From contig OZ241749.1 in NCBI GenBank assembly GCA_965200945.1, positions 3,472,001-3,536,000 of the forward strand: 64,000 nt of DNA, in the 5' to 3' direction. The stretch comes from JADCRZ01 sp965200945. GTDB lineage: Bacteria; Bacteroidota; Bacteroidia; Chitinophagales; Chitinophagaceae. The notes beneath the pieces were generated by a model. It ran no database searches, was not told the DNA's origin, and saw only the letters and a list, made by a program, of their open reading frames with translations. Below, one piece after another: positions 47,601 through 56,628 of this stretch. The position numbers and the translations under genes were made by a program. The stretch's first letter is position 1. Each line of letters opens with the position of its first letter.

Positions 47601-47742
47601 TTTTTCCCGTAACGGATGGCTGGGCAAACGACGCCAGGGAAGGCAGCAGAAAAAGAAGGGTGATCCAGTGGAGGGGCACGATGCGGTGCGTGCCGCCTTT
47701 TTCGAACCGGTTTTTCAGATTTTGTAGCAGGCATTTTCTCAT
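44662..47742 (-). CDS. SusC/RagA-family TonB-linked outer-membrane protein (system E)
   Basis: The 1026-residue receptor has a signal peptide after a basic 24-residue lead (LLFLLPSLASFAQ, cut near 41), a CarboxypepD_reg-like domain (VTGKITAGDTAIAGATIQV), TonB-box segment MGEVIVVGYGRQQRGSVTG, and a plug domain with PLVIVDGIPGNLTAL and LKDAASAAIYGTRGANGVIL. The barrel ends in ILSFGARVKF. SusD follows 18 bp later. The leader on this strand has two hairpins (47799-47814, 47837-47865). The hybrid two-component gene lies upstream on the same strand and may control this operon. No STN domain. Confidence 0.96.
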   Translation of the reverse strand: MRKCLLQNLKNRFEKGGTHRIVPLHWITLLFLLPSLASFAQPSVTGKITAGDTAIAGATIQVKGTGRATQSDAAGSFTIPAAPNATLVISSVGYATQDVRVSNRSMIAIRLQSSSQEMGEVIVVGYGRQQRGSVTGAVVTASGEELNKRVVTNPASLLQGKLPGVSVIENSGEPGNEGVSLRVRGFTSFSGAGNDPLVIVDGIPGNLTALNPNDIESISVLKDAASAAIYGTRGANGVILVTTKKGSSGKMTLDYNYNLGITSASRTLDLITNSVEYMQLYNKAAVHSRLPAPYPQTFIDQYKNPSDPARYPNVDWQDLLFRTVTTNNHYLSANGGKAGTTYNIGLGYIDQPGTMLGFAYKKYTLQFGLNSAVNKRINFGMNLNFNYSDRGYPRQGSGDQYLSTITQAPMYGPILPDGTGRFTYRGDPYNYHNKNTVAIAATTIKRDRTYYLQHNMFLNVKILPNLVWETRGGFNYSFSKSKDFRPIVPVYDWFTGVQASTLDVGGKGLIVQDVNYINPIVYSQLTYNGKWKDHSLGLLGGAQAEYYKTESLTAYRRDFINNVQRELDAGAADGQTANGNASEWGIQSLYGRLNYDFKKRYLFEANFRYDGSSRFAAGNRWGFFPSLSAGWRLKEEDFLQKVDWLSDLKLRGSWGRLGNSNLSNFYPYQDILNTGANYPLDNSGTLYPGVSRTALVDNTIRWETTEVFDIGLDAALLQNRLHLNADWFRKKTFDILRSAQVPGWVGLTAPIINGGTMLNRGYEVNMQYNDRAGDFTYSLGANFQTFKNKLLKFGPRQINATTINEEGKPWGTFFVYDWIGIFQSQEEIDKSPKQPNNPQPGDLKFRDVNGDGVINASDRTYFNGAFPTFNYSFNLNAGYKRFDLTVFLYGVEGQKEYVRSWGFDPFTQSTPPTANWRNAWTPENKSTTLPAIYVSGYAPVTGSLSSYYLQNGSFLRVKNIQLGYNIPERILNKAGISSLRVYFAGDNLFLFTKFPGLDPERTPAVNAALASYPQNKILSFGARVKF

Positions 47743-47798
47743 AATGGAAGCTTTATATGTTGTGAAAAATTAGAGCCGGAGACAGGGTGAACGATATA

Positions 47799-47814
47799 AG
47801 CCCATCAAGGGGCT
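47799..47814 (-). promoter_or_regulatory. small hairpin in the system E SusC leader
   Basis: AGCCC-ATCAAG-GGGCT on plus (the minus transcript forms the same 5-bp stem), 57-72 bp before the SusC start codon. With the hairpin at 47837-47865 it makes a two-stem leader. Function unknown. Confidence 0.3.
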
Positions 47815-47836
47815 CCATGTACAACAGGATCATGCA

Positions 47837-47865
47837 GCGGTACCACCTGCGAACGGCGGTACCGC
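47837..47865. promoter_or_regulatory. GCGGTACC inverted repeat upstream of system E SusC
   Basis: Arms GCGGTACC (47837-47844) and GGTACCGC (47858-47865) are perfect and can extend by two further pairs past one mismatch, leaving a 7-nt loop. It lies about 95-123 bp upstream of the SusC ATG and could be an operator or a leader hairpin. Confidence 0.45.
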
Positions 47866-48192
47866 AAAAGGCAAAAAGACAGACCCGGGAATCGTTGGGT
47901 ATGGAATGAGGGTATCATTGAACAACGCAGGCAACAAAAAGAAGAAGCGGATTTTTTTTTCATATGCGCTTTACATAAAGATTCATGGATGTAAGGAACC
48001 ACAACAGGCATGGCCCCGCTTTCGATCGTCAGGCGGAAGATCAAATGTATCGTGTCACATCCGGGAAAGGGTCTGTTTTTTGACCGAAATGGTTTGAAAA
48101 TTGGTTGAACCGGAAAAATGGGCAATGACAATCAATGAATAAGCGGGCAACAAACCAAAGTTAGTGCCGCTGTGTAAGAGATATCTGCCTCC

Positions 48193-48287
48193 ATCTCCGG
48201 GGACCTTCGCGCGAACAGGCGCGCCGCAACGTGTGGAACCGAACAGGCAACCGCGCCTGCGTAAAGGACAAAGTTGAAGAAGGTGCG
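48193..48287. repeat. GC-rich palindromic dispersed element, copy 3
   Basis: Same orientation as 14724-14817, beginning ATCTCCGGGGACCTTCGCGC and keeping CAGGCGCG, CGCGCCTGCG, AAAGGACAA and GGTGCGG at matching positions; the middle (48228-48250) has diverged. It lies about 130 bp past the stop of the hybrid two-component gene, before the system E promoter region. Confidence 0.65.
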
Positions 48288-48420
48288 GCAAATGAGACGG
48301 ATACAATGCACAGCGACGGCATGCCCCGGGTGCACTGCGGAAGCCTGGCTGATCCGCCACCCCGTGGCACGCCTGTTTCCAGCGGATGGCACCATCGAAG
48401 GCTCAAGGAGAGATGCCCCG

Positions 48421-51400
48421 CTACAACGCATTTTTCTTCAGATACTCGGAGGGGGAAACCTGGTATTTTTCCTTGAAACAGGTACTGAAATATTTGGGGT
48501 TGCCGAAGCCGGCGAGGTAAGCCACTTCGGATATGTTGTTGCCGCCGGCATCCAGCAGCTGCTTTGCCCGTTGCAGCCGCATGTCGCGCACAAACTCCAC
48601 CGGCATGAGGCCGGTCAGGCTTTTGAACTTTTTGTAGAAGGTGGTGCGGCTGGTCGCCAGGGCTTCCGCCACGGCATCGATGTTGAAGTCGGGATCCGCC
48701 ATCCGCTCTTCCACCGTCCGGATCACCTCTTTCAGAAAAGTTTCATCCCTCGAGGTAATGACCACGGGAGCAGGACTCAGCTCGATCTTTTTCTTCTTTT
48801 CCACCAGCGACTCGAAGAGCCTTTTCCGTTGCCGCAGCAGGTTATCGATCGAGGCGATCAGGAACTCGCTGTTGAACGGTTTGGTGACATAGCAGTCGGC
48901 CCCGTATTTCAGTCCCTCTATCTGGCTTTCGATGGAGTAGCGGGCAGACAGCAACACCACCGGGATATGGCTGGTATTGTTGTCGTGCTTGATCTTGTCG
49001 AGCAGCCGGATGCCGTCCATTTTCGGCATCATGATGTCGCTCACGACCAGGTCGGGCAGTAGCTGGGTGACTTTTTTCAGGCCTTCTTCCCCGTCGCGGG
49101 CGGTTTCCACCCGGTAGTACTCGCTCAGCTGTTCTTTAATGAAAAGGCGCAAGTCGTCGTTGTCTTCCACCAGCAGCACGGAAGGAATGGGGCGGTCTGC
49201 CGGCACCGGCGTTGTAACGGCAGGGATGACTGCCTGCTGTTCGCTCCTGTTGTCCGCCATCGCTGGCGCAACAGGATAGTCGGCCACAGCGCCTTCCTGC
49301 TGGCGGTGCTGCCTGGAGTCACTCTTAAATTCGGCGGTGACTGTCAGTCCCCCGTCTTCCTTGTTGGCAGCCCGTATTGCGCCCCCGTGAAGTTTTACAT
49401 ACTCACGGCAAAGTGCAAGTCCGATCCCCGTGCCTTTGCCTTCCCGCCCTTCGGTGTTGCCGGCTTCATGAAATAGCTCGAAGATCTGTTCTAGGTCTTT
49501 TTTATCTACCCCCGGGCCCTGGTCGGATACGGCAATGGAAAAACTCTTTTTTTCCGGCAGGGTTCCGATCAGGATCTGAATCCGTTTTCCCGGCGGTGTG
49601 AATTTCAGGGCATTGCCCACCAGGTTGAAGATGACCACATCCAGCTTTTCCGGGTCCAGCCAGGTGAAGAGCTCGGGCTGCGCCGGCACTACTTCCAGCT
49701 GCTGCTGCCGGCTCAACGCCGCTTCCGCGAAATGACTCACCACCTCTTTCACAAAGCTTATGATCTCTACCCGGGAGATCCGCAGGGTCATCTTTTCGCT
49801 CTGCACTTTCCGCAGGTCGAGGAGCTGGTTGATAAAGCGCACCATGCGCCCCGCATTTTTGCTGGCGATCTCCACGTAGGCGGCTCCGCGCGCGGAGAGC
49901 GCTTCCTTGCGGGCAAGCTGCTCCAGCGGATTCACGATGAGGGTAAGGGGTGTTCTGAGCTCATGGGAAACATTGGTGAAAAAGTTCAGCTTGAGGGCTG
50001 CCAGCTTTTGCTCCAAAGCCACTTTGTGCCGCAACCGGATCATGGCAATCGCATAGCGCCGGATAAAGTAAAGAAGCACCCCGGCAAGTAATATATAAGC
50101 CAGGTAGGCCCAGCCTGTTTTCCAGGGAGGCGGCAGGATGGTGATGGCCAGCCGCCGGTATGGGGCATTGGAATACAGGTCGGCGCTTATGCTCTTTACC
50201 TCGAACAGATAATGCCCCGGCGGCAGGTTGGTGTACGTAACCCGTCTCAGCTGCCGGTCATCATGCCAGGTGCTGTCGAAGCCTACGAGCCGGTAGCCGA
50301 AGGCCTGCCGGTTGCCGCCGCGATGGTCGAGGATGGCATAGTCGAGACTTACGGTGTTCTGGTTATGGTTCAGGGTAAGGGCGGAAGTGTAATCGATGTT
50401 TGTTTTCAGGTCTGTGCCGTTTATGCCGGGCCGGATATCTTCGTTGTTGACCTGCAGGTTGGTGAGCGCAATGTTGGCCCGGATGCGGTCTGAACGCATG
50501 TGGGAAGGATTGAAAGAGAGATAGCCGTCCGTGGTTCCAAAGAGGAGCTGTCCGTCTGCCAGCGGCCCTGCGACGGCAGCTTCCGAGAAACCCACCCGCG
50601 GCAGTCCGTCGTAAGAATCGAAGTTGCGGAACTCCCTGTTTTGCGGATCGAAGCGGGCGAGCCCGTTCTCCGTCGCGATCCATATCTTGCCCTGCAGGTC
50701 TTCCATGCAGCTCAGCACATAGTCGTTCGGCATGCCGTCTTTCGTGGTGTAGTTCCTGAACCGGAGTCCCCGGGCCGATCCCTGACCGGTCACCCCGCAA
50801 AACCCGCCCCCGGAAGTAGCCAGCCACATCCGGTTTTGGGCATCGCGCAGAATGAACTGCACGTCATTATTTCCCAGGCTTTCGGGGTCACCGGGTATTT
50901 TGCTGTAGGTGCTGCACCGGTTCCCGCCAGCTGTTTTGTTACCCGTTTCCAGCAGCAGCAACCCGTCGGTGGTGGCCACCCACAGGTTGTCTGCATCATC
51001 GAAGGTTATATGCCGCACCTTCTGAAAACTTTCTGTCGGATAATGCGCGAAGGCCGCACCGGTATGCACAAACCGGAGGGAGTCGCGATCGCCCGTCGCC
51101 AGCATCAGTCCCCTGTCGAAGGAACCGATCCACACCCGGCCCAGCCTGTCTTCCGCCACCGCATAGATCTGGTTGCTGGTAAGGCTGGCGGCATTGCTTT
51201 CATCGGCCACGTAGTGCACCAGCCGGTACCGGGTGGCATCAGGGTCAACAGGCAGCGCCAGAAAAAGCCCGTTGCGTTTGGTGGCCAGCCAGATGCGGTC
51301 ACGGCTGTCCTGGAAAATAGTATATACCTGGCCGAGCCCGCCGGCGGGTTCATTTACAAACAGGCCGCTGACCCATTGGTCGTGCTGCCGGATAAACAGC

Positions 51401-52824
51401 TTCCCGCTTTTTGCGCCCAGCCACAGCCGGCCTTTGTTGTCGGAGCACATACCCCTGATCTCATTGGCGGCGAGCAGGGCGCCCGTGTCTACCAGGCGCT
51501 GCTGCCTGAAATCATTGCCCTGGAAGATGATCTTGGTCAGCTCGCGCCCGTAGGTGCGCAGCCAGAACACGCCGGCAGGATCGTAGTACACATTATACAC
51601 CACCGATGGCAACCGGTAATGCGGCAGGTCGGCAGCGTCGAGGGTGTATTCCATGGAAGCGGTGGCAGCATTGTAATAACCAAACCCGCCTCCCTTGAGG
51701 TTGATCCACACCAGGTCGTTCTTATCTTCAAAAATTTTAAAGCGGTTGCCGATGATGTTGTTGGGGTCTTCCACTTTTTGTGAAAAAAGACGGAACAAAC
51801 CGTTGGCCGGATCAAAGCGGATGACGCCCAGCTTTTCCGGTTCTATCCATAGTTTACCGCTCCGGTCTTCGAACAGGGAATAGAGTGGTCCGGAAGCAAG
51901 CGCGCGGGCACTCGCAGTACCCGGGGTGCCAAGATCAAGCGAAACAATTGTGCCCTGTGAGGTAGTGGCATAGAGAAAACGGCTCTTTTTCGACCGCAGG
52001 ATGGCATATACGGCACCGTCCGCGATCCTGTGCATAGAAAAACGGCCAGTTGATTTGTTATATGTGATCAGCCTTCCATCGCCTGTGCTGAAGTATACCT
52101 GTTCCTTATCTTCCTGGCAGGCGGTCAGACTGATCCCCGAAGCGATGCCGGGAGGAATGGCCCGGTTGTTCCCGTACCGTCCGGATGCGGTCTGCTCCAG
52201 GCAGCACAAGCCGGCTTTGGTGCCGATCCAGATGCGGTGCTGCCCGTCTTCGTACACAAACGTGGTCTGATTGGACGGCAGGCTGTATGCCGGGGCGGCT
52301 CCGCTCCGGTACTGGATGAAACGCCCCCTGCTCATACTATTTTGGGGTACGCAAAAAATGCCGTCGTTGGCCGACAGCAGCCAGACCCATCCATTGGCGG
52401 CAGAGAGGATATTGGTAAAAGCGATGTTCTTTTTGTTGGCGGTATCGATCACCGGCGCCAGCGGCTGGAACTGTTCGGTCCTTTTGTCGAACCGGTAGAT
52501 CTGCCGGTCGTAGGCCTCGATCCACAAATGGCCCGACTGATCTTCCACGATCTGGTCGACCCGGTCGTTGCCCAGCTGTGAATGGTCGCCGGGGGAAGAT
52601 TTGTAGGAAACAAAGGCATGTCCATCGAACCGGCTGATGCCGTCCCAGCTGCCAAACCACATGAACCCTTCGTGATCTTTGAGGATGGCGGTCACCGCCT
52701 GGTGAGAAAGGCCCTGCTCGGTGGAGTAAAATTCGACCTTGCATTTTGGCTGGCCGCCGGCATGCAGCGCGAGCAGCAAAAGCAGCACAATGGTGTGAGA
52801 TTTCAGTTTGCAAGCAATACGCAT
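48421..52824 (-). CDS. hybrid two-component system regulator (HTCS: sensor, kinase, receiver, AraC)
   Basis: This 1467-residue one-piece sensor-regulator detects a periplasmic oligosaccharide and switches on polysaccharide-use genes. The ATG at 52824 gives a signal/anchor HTIVLLLLLALHAGG; an ATG 11 codons earlier is possible. Order: two periplasmic seven-bladed Reg_prop propellers (about 25-770; GLSHQAVTAILKDHEGFMWF, VWIGSFDRGLML), Y_Y_Y domain (about 790-890), one membrane helix (about 895-915), HisKA with the phospho-accepting His in NVSHELRTPLTL (about 955), HATPase (about 1055-1170; GPGVDKKDLEQIF, GKGTGIGLALCREY), receiver (about 1215-1325) with Asp in VVSDIMMPKMDG (about 1262), and AraC helix-turn-helix (about 1370-1460; AEALATSRTTFYKKFKSLTG). 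All key residues are present. It is divergent from pectin system F and co-directional with system E; F is the likelier target. Confidence 0.95.
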   Translation of the reverse strand: MRIACKLKSHTIVLLLLLALHAGGQPKCKVEFYSTEQGLSHQAVTAILKDHEGFMWFGSWDGISRFDGHAFVSYKSSPGDHSQLGNDRVDQIVEDQSGHLWIEAYDRQIYRFDKRTEQFQPLAPVIDTANKKNIAFTNILSAANGWVWLLSANDGIFCVPQNSMSRGRFIQYRSGAAPAYSLPSNQTTFVYEDGQHRIWIGTKAGLCCLEQTASGRYGNNRAIPPGIASGISLTACQEDKEQVYFSTGDGRLITYNKSTGRFSMHRIADGAVYAILRSKKSRFLYATTSQGTIVSLDLGTPGTASARALASGPLYSLFEDRSGKLWIEPEKLGVIRFDPANGLFRLFSQKVEDPNNIIGNRFKIFEDKNDLVWINLKGGGFGYYNAATASMEYTLDAADLPHYRLPSVVYNVYYDPAGVFWLRTYGRELTKIIFQGNDFRQQRLVDTGALLAANEIRGMCSDNKGRLWLGAKSGKLFIRQHDQWVSGLFVNEPAGGLGQVYTIFQDSRDRIWLATKRNGLFLALPVDPDATRYRLVHYVADESNAASLTSNQIYAVAEDRLGRVWIGSFDRGLMLATGDRDSLRFVHTGAAFAHYPTESFQKVRHITFDDADNLWVATTDGLLLLETGNKTAGGNRCSTYSKIPGDPESLGNNDVQFILRDAQNRMWLATSGGGFCGVTGQGSARGLRFRNYTTKDGMPNDYVLSCMEDLQGKIWIATENGLARFDPQNREFRNFDSYDGLPRVGFSEAAVAGPLADGQLLFGTTDGYLSFNPSHMRSDRIRANIALTNLQVNNEDIRPGINGTDLKTNIDYTSALTLNHNQNTVSLDYAILDHRGGNRQAFGYRLVGFDSTWHDDRQLRRVTYTNLPPGHYLFEVKSISADLYSNAPYRRLAITILPPPWKTGWAYLAYILLAGVLLYFIRRYAIAMIRLRHKVALEQKLAALKLNFFTNVSHELRTPLTLIVNPLEQLARKEALSARGAAYVEIASKNAGRMVRFINQLLDLRKVQSEKMTLRISRVEIISFVKEVVSHFAEAALSRQQQLEVVPAQPELFTWLDPEKLDVVIFNLVGNALKFTPPGKRIQILIGTLPEKKSFSIAVSDQGPGVDKKDLEQIFELFHEAGNTEGREGKGTGIGLALCREYVKLHGGAIRAANKEDGGLTVTAEFKSDSRQHRQQEGAVADYPVAPAMADNRSEQQAVIPAVTTPVPADRPIPSVLLVEDNDDLRLFIKEQLSEYYRVETARDGEEGLKKVTQLLPDLVVSDIMMPKMDGIRLLDKIKHDNNTSHIPVVLLSARYSIESQIEGLKYGADCYVTKPFNSEFLIASIDNLLRQRKRLFESLVEKKKKIELSPAPVVITSRDETFLKEVIRTVEERMADPDFNIDAVAEALATSRTTFYKKFKSLTGLMPVEFVRDMRLQRAKQLLDAGGNNISEVAYLAGFGNPKYFSTCFKEKYQVSPSEYLKKNAL

Positions 52825-53351
52825 GTTCTGGCCTTTGTCTTCGGCGATCACCCTCACCCGGTACCCGGAGTGCGAAATTCACTGCCGCGTTATCCATTCA
52901 AAACCAGCCTAGCTGCAGGAAGGGATCGGCCGGTGATCTACCGTTAACTAAGGTAACAATTTCCCTGATGGCCGTGCCGGGTGTTTTCACGTTCATGGCT
53001 TCTTTCTTCCTGCTCTCTTTAGCATGTACCCTTTGTTTTTACCAGCCGCATCTTTTTCAGATTGGGAGAAGAAAATTGACTCCTCCCTCATAATCAATTG
53101 ATCCTCAATAAAAATTTTTCCGGCGAACAAAATTCAAACGTAAAAAATCAATTATTGAACCCCTTCCCGGAAGCTGACCGATAGGTTTGCCATGTAACCG
53201 ACGGACGAACAAGAGACCAGCAGATTGCTATGACGCAAACGGAGATTGGGCCGCGAAAAGGGCCGGGAAGCCGGTCAGCCGCATGGAGAGTCCACCCTGT
53301 TTTGCGACGATGCACGATCAAGTTATCCACACTTCCAAAATAGACGCTCAT
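52825..53351. other. divergent control region between HTCS and system F
   Basis: 527 bp between the HTCS gene (minus) and the system F SusC (plus). An AT-rich stretch at 53060-53160 holds a 10-bp perfect palindrome (53093-53102) and a second, shorter CAAT-T-ATTG symmetry near 53150. TACCCTTTG near 53027 is one base longer than the Bacteroidota -7 box. Frames in the 3' part are in phase with SusC but not protein-like. Confidence 0.45.
53093..53102. promoter_or_regulatory. ATCAATTGAT palindrome, candidate activator site
   Basis: A perfect 10-bp palindrome about 250 bp before the SusC start, within the AT-rich part of the region shared with the HTCS gene. It could be a binding site for the HTCS AraC domain or the AraC protein encoded at the end of system F. 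Assignment rests on position only. Confidence 0.25.
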
Positions 53352-56300
53352 ATGAAAAGAAAACTCCCTCTCCTGCTGCTTATGTGTCTCTGCGCCACCC
53401 TGGCCTGGAGCCAGACCCGCAAACTGACCGGCCAGGTAGTCTCCGACAGCACCCGGCAGCCCTTAAGCGGGGTCACCGTTACCCTCAAGGGCGGCAAAGC
53501 ACTGGGTGCCACCGACAACCTCGGAAATTTTACCATCACCATTCCTGAAGCCGGCAGCCCGGTGCTCGTTTTCACGTCTGCCGGTTACTCTCCGCTGGAG
53601 ATCTCCGCAGGGCAAAGAAGTTCCATCAACGCCACCCTGATGACGGCTTACAATGCACTGAATGAAGTGGTGGTGATCGGCTACCAGAGCGTGCGCCGCC
53701 GTGACCTTACCTCGGCGGTCTCCTCGGTAACCGCCAAAGACCTGAAAGACAATCCTACCCTGTCGGCGGCCGAAGCCCTGCAGGGCAAGCTGGCGGGTGT
53801 ACAGGTGGTGATACCGGAAGGCCAGCCCGGCGCGGTGGCCGACATCTTCATCCGTGGCCGCTCCTCCATCACGCAAAGCGGCAGCCCGCTGTACATCGTC
53901 GACGGCGTACAGCTCGACAATGCCCTGAGCGTGATCTCGCCGCAGGACATTGAATCGATCGACGTGCTGAAAGACGCCGCTTCCACCGCCATCTACGGCG
54001 CCCGCGGAGCCAACGGCGTGGTGATCATTACCACCAAGGGCGGCAAGAACACCAATGGCCGCACCTCGGTGAACTACAACAACTCGATCGGCATCCAGGA
54101 GCTGCCGAAAGAACTGTCGGTATTGAGCCCGCTGGAGTTTGTAAAGTTTCAATATGAAAGGGCAAAATATACCAGCGATACGTCGGTGATCAGCCGGTAC
54201 TGGAAATCGAATGACCCTTACAGCACGGTGCTCGGTTACGCCAACCAGAACGGCATCGACTGGCAGAAAGAACTGTTCGGCCGCAAGGCGCTGCTGATGA
54301 CGCACAACCTGGCCATAAGCGGCGGCACCCGCCAGACGCAATACAACCTGAGCGTTACGGCAAACAACCAGGAAGGCATTCTCAAGTTCACCGATTACAA
54401 CCGCCAGCTGCTCAACTTCCGTTTCGATCACCAGGCGAACGACAAGCTGAAAGTGGGTTTCAACGTGCGGTTCAACAACAACGTGCTCAACGGCGAGGGC
54501 ACATCGGATGCCGGCGGCGCGGGCTCCAACAATCTCCGGCAGGTGGTCCGCTACCAGCCTATCTTGACGCCCGGACAGGGCATCGATGATTACGACGTTA
54601 CCCAAGCCAATGCCACGAACGGCGCAGGGCTGGCACTCATCAATCCACTGCGCGAACTGCAGGCCCAGTACAGAAGGAGGACCAACCGCGTGCTGAACCT
54701 GAATGCCAACATCACCTACCAGCCCATCAAAAACCTGACGCTTCGCTCGGTGGCGGCGATCGACTACAACTGGACCGAAGCGCGCGCCTACGACGATACG
54801 GTGACCAACAATTCGCGGACGAACAACAAGCAGCCGCTGATCACGGTGAACAACAACCTGACGCGCACCATCAACAACTCGAACACCGTCAGCTACGATA
54901 TGCAGCACATGCTGGGCTCGCAGCACAACCTGAACATACTGGCAGGACAGGAAACTTACCAGACCCTCACCACCAACTCCCTGATCGACCTGCGCAACTT
55001 CCCGCTGGGCACCAGTCCCGAGCAGGCCTTTGGCAATTACTCGCTGGCGCAAACGACCACCCAGCCGACGTCATCAGCGGTGCCGGTGAACAATTTCTCT
55101 TACTTCTCGCGGCTGAGCTACAACTTCAAACAGCGGTACTACCTTACGTTCAACCTGCGCAGGGATGCCAGTTCCATCTTCGGCCTGAAGAACAAATGGG
55201 GGAACTTTCCTTCGGGCTCGTTCGCCTGGCGCATCTCGGATGAATCTTTCATGTCGACGCAGAAAGTGGTGTCGGACCTCAAGCTGCGCCTGAGTTACGG
55301 AGCGGTGGGCAACAACAGGATCTCGCCGTTCTCGTATGCCAGCTTCTACACTGCGGGCCGCCCATACTATCTCAACGATCTCTTTGTGTTTGGTGTAGGA
55401 CTCAGCAACCTGGGCAACCCTGACCTGCGCTGGGAATCGCAGCAGTCGAAGAACATCGGCATCGACGCCGCCTTTTTCAGAGGAAGACTGAGTGTGACGG
55501 TGGATGCTTACCGCAACAATTCGAAGAACCTCCTGCTCAACAACGCGATACCCTATAATTCGGGATATACCAGCCAGTTCCAGAACGTGGGCGCCACGCA
55601 GAACACCGGCCTGGAGTTTCAGCTCACCGGCACCATCCTGCGGAACAAAGACGTAAACTGGACCGGCAATTTCAATCTCTCTTTCAACAAGAACATCATC
55701 AAGAGCCTGGGCGACCAGAGCCAGTTTGTGTTCAACTCCGGCTACTTCAACTCCAACTCGCAGCCGTCAGATTTCCTTGTGAAGGTAGGCGGCGAAGTGG
55801 GCACCATGTATGGCCTGGTGAACGATGGCTATTACCAGCTGTCTGACTTTACCACCACCGGCTACAGCAATTCACTGTATCCCTGGGCCACCACGAAGTA
55901 CACCCTGAATTCAAAAGCGCCTGTTTCGAAGATCTCTTCCACGCCTATAATGCCGGGTACGCAGAAGTTCAAGGACATCAATGGCGACGGCGTGATTGAC
56001 GCGAATGATTATACGGTGATCGGTCATGCCCTGCCGAAATTCATCGGCGGCTTTGGCCAGCAGGTCTCCTACAAAAATTTCGACCTCAGTCTTTTTCTTA
56101 ATTTCTCGTACGGCAACAAGATCGCCAACTACAACAAGCTGGAATTTACCAGCACGTACACCAACGGCGGCAACCTGCTGGCGGAATTCGCCGACCGCTG
56201 GCACATCTCCGACCCTACCACGGGCGTACAGCTGCAGGGCCAGCCCAATTCGACGATCGGCGTGATCGGCGCTGCGCCCGACGTGATCGCCAAAGTGAAC

Positions 56301-56618
56301 GGCAGTGCCAAATACTGGATACCGGTCACCGGGGTGGAATGGCAGAACTCACAGTCGTACGCGATCGAAGACGGATCTTACCTGCGGATCAATAACATCA
56401 CCTTCGGATACACCTTGCCGAAGTCGGTGATCTCCAAAATTAAATTTACTGCCATCAGGGTATTTGCAACCGGCAATAACCTGGCAACCCTTACCGGCTA
56501 CAGCGGCTTCGACCCCGATGTAAGCACCAGAAGGGCCACACCGGTCACCTCCGGGGTCGACTATTCCGCGTATCCGAGATCAAGAACTTTTGTAGGCGGT
56601 GTAAACATCACATTTTAA
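53352..56618 (+). CDS. SusC/RagA-family TonB-linked outer-membrane protein (system F, pectin)
   Basis: From the ATG at 53352 the receptor has 1088 residues with signal MKRKLPLLLLMCLCATLAWS; an upstream open extension from 53187 is not protein-like. The CarboxypepD_reg-like domain begins at QTRKLTGQVVSD. The TonB-box segment is LNEVVVIGYQSVRRRDLTS (Gln in place of the usual Gly in VGYG), then a plug with PLYIVDGVQLDNAL and LKDAASTAIYGARGANGVVI, and a barrel ending FVGGVNITF. SusD starts 10 bp after its stop. Downstream pectin enzymes point to galacturonan or rhamnogalacturonan oligosaccharides as cargo. Confidence 0.96.
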   Translation: MKRKLPLLLLMCLCATLAWSQTRKLTGQVVSDSTRQPLSGVTVTLKGGKALGATDNLGNFTITIPEAGSPVLVFTSAGYSPLEISAGQRSSINATLMTAYNALNEVVVIGYQSVRRRDLTSAVSSVTAKDLKDNPTLSAAEALQGKLAGVQVVIPEGQPGAVADIFIRGRSSITQSGSPLYIVDGVQLDNALSVISPQDIESIDVLKDAASTAIYGARGANGVVIITTKGGKNTNGRTSVNYNNSIGIQELPKELSVLSPLEFVKFQYERAKYTSDTSVISRYWKSNDPYSTVLGYANQNGIDWQKELFGRKALLMTHNLAISGGTRQTQYNLSVTANNQEGILKFTDYNRQLLNFRFDHQANDKLKVGFNVRFNNNVLNGEGTSDAGGAGSNNLRQVVRYQPILTPGQGIDDYDVTQANATNGAGLALINPLRELQAQYRRRTNRVLNLNANITYQPIKNLTLRSVAAIDYNWTEARAYDDTVTNNSRTNNKQPLITVNNNLTRTINNSNTVSYDMQHMLGSQHNLNILAGQETYQTLTTNSLIDLRNFPLGTSPEQAFGNYSLAQTTTQPTSSAVPVNNFSYFSRLSYNFKQRYYLTFNLRRDASSIFGLKNKWGNFPSGSFAWRISDESFMSTQKVVSDLKLRLSYGAVGNNRISPFSYASFYTAGRPYYLNDLFVFGVGLSNLGNPDLRWESQQSKNIGIDAAFFRGRLSVTVDAYRNNSKNLLLNNAIPYNSGYTSQFQNVGATQNTGLEFQLTGTILRNKDVNWTGNFNLSFNKNIIKSLGDQSQFVFNSGYFNSNSQPSDFLVKVGGEVGTMYGLVNDGYYQLSDFTTTGYSNSLYPWATTKYTLNSKAPVSKISSTPIMPGTQKFKDINGDGVIDANDYTVIGHALPKFIGGFGQQVSYKNFDLSLFLNFSYGNKIANYNKLEFTSTYTNGGNLLAEFADRWHISDPTTGVQLQGQPNSTIGVIGAAPDVIAKVNGSAKYWIPVTGVEWQNSQSYAIEDGSYLRINNITFGYTLPKSVISKIKFTAIRVFATGNNLATLTGYSGFDPDVSTRRATPVTSGVDYSAYPRSRTFVGGVNITF

Positions 56619-56628
56619 ATCTGACGAC

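Larger units (their letters stand above)
47743..48420. other. 678-bp leader / spacer upstream of system E
   Basis: Between the hybrid two-component gene (stop at 48421) and SusC, both minus. Contents: two hairpins near the SusC start, a T9-10 run around 47951-47960 and the GC-rich element at 48193-48287. Short frames here are spurious. No clear consensus promoter; TAATTTTTC on the minus strand close to the SusC start is a poor match to TAnnTTTG. Confidence 0.5.

Noticed and set aside
53187..53351. 55-codon N-terminal extension of the system F SusC
   Set aside because: It has no signal-like character, while the ATG at 53352 begins a standard signal peptide.
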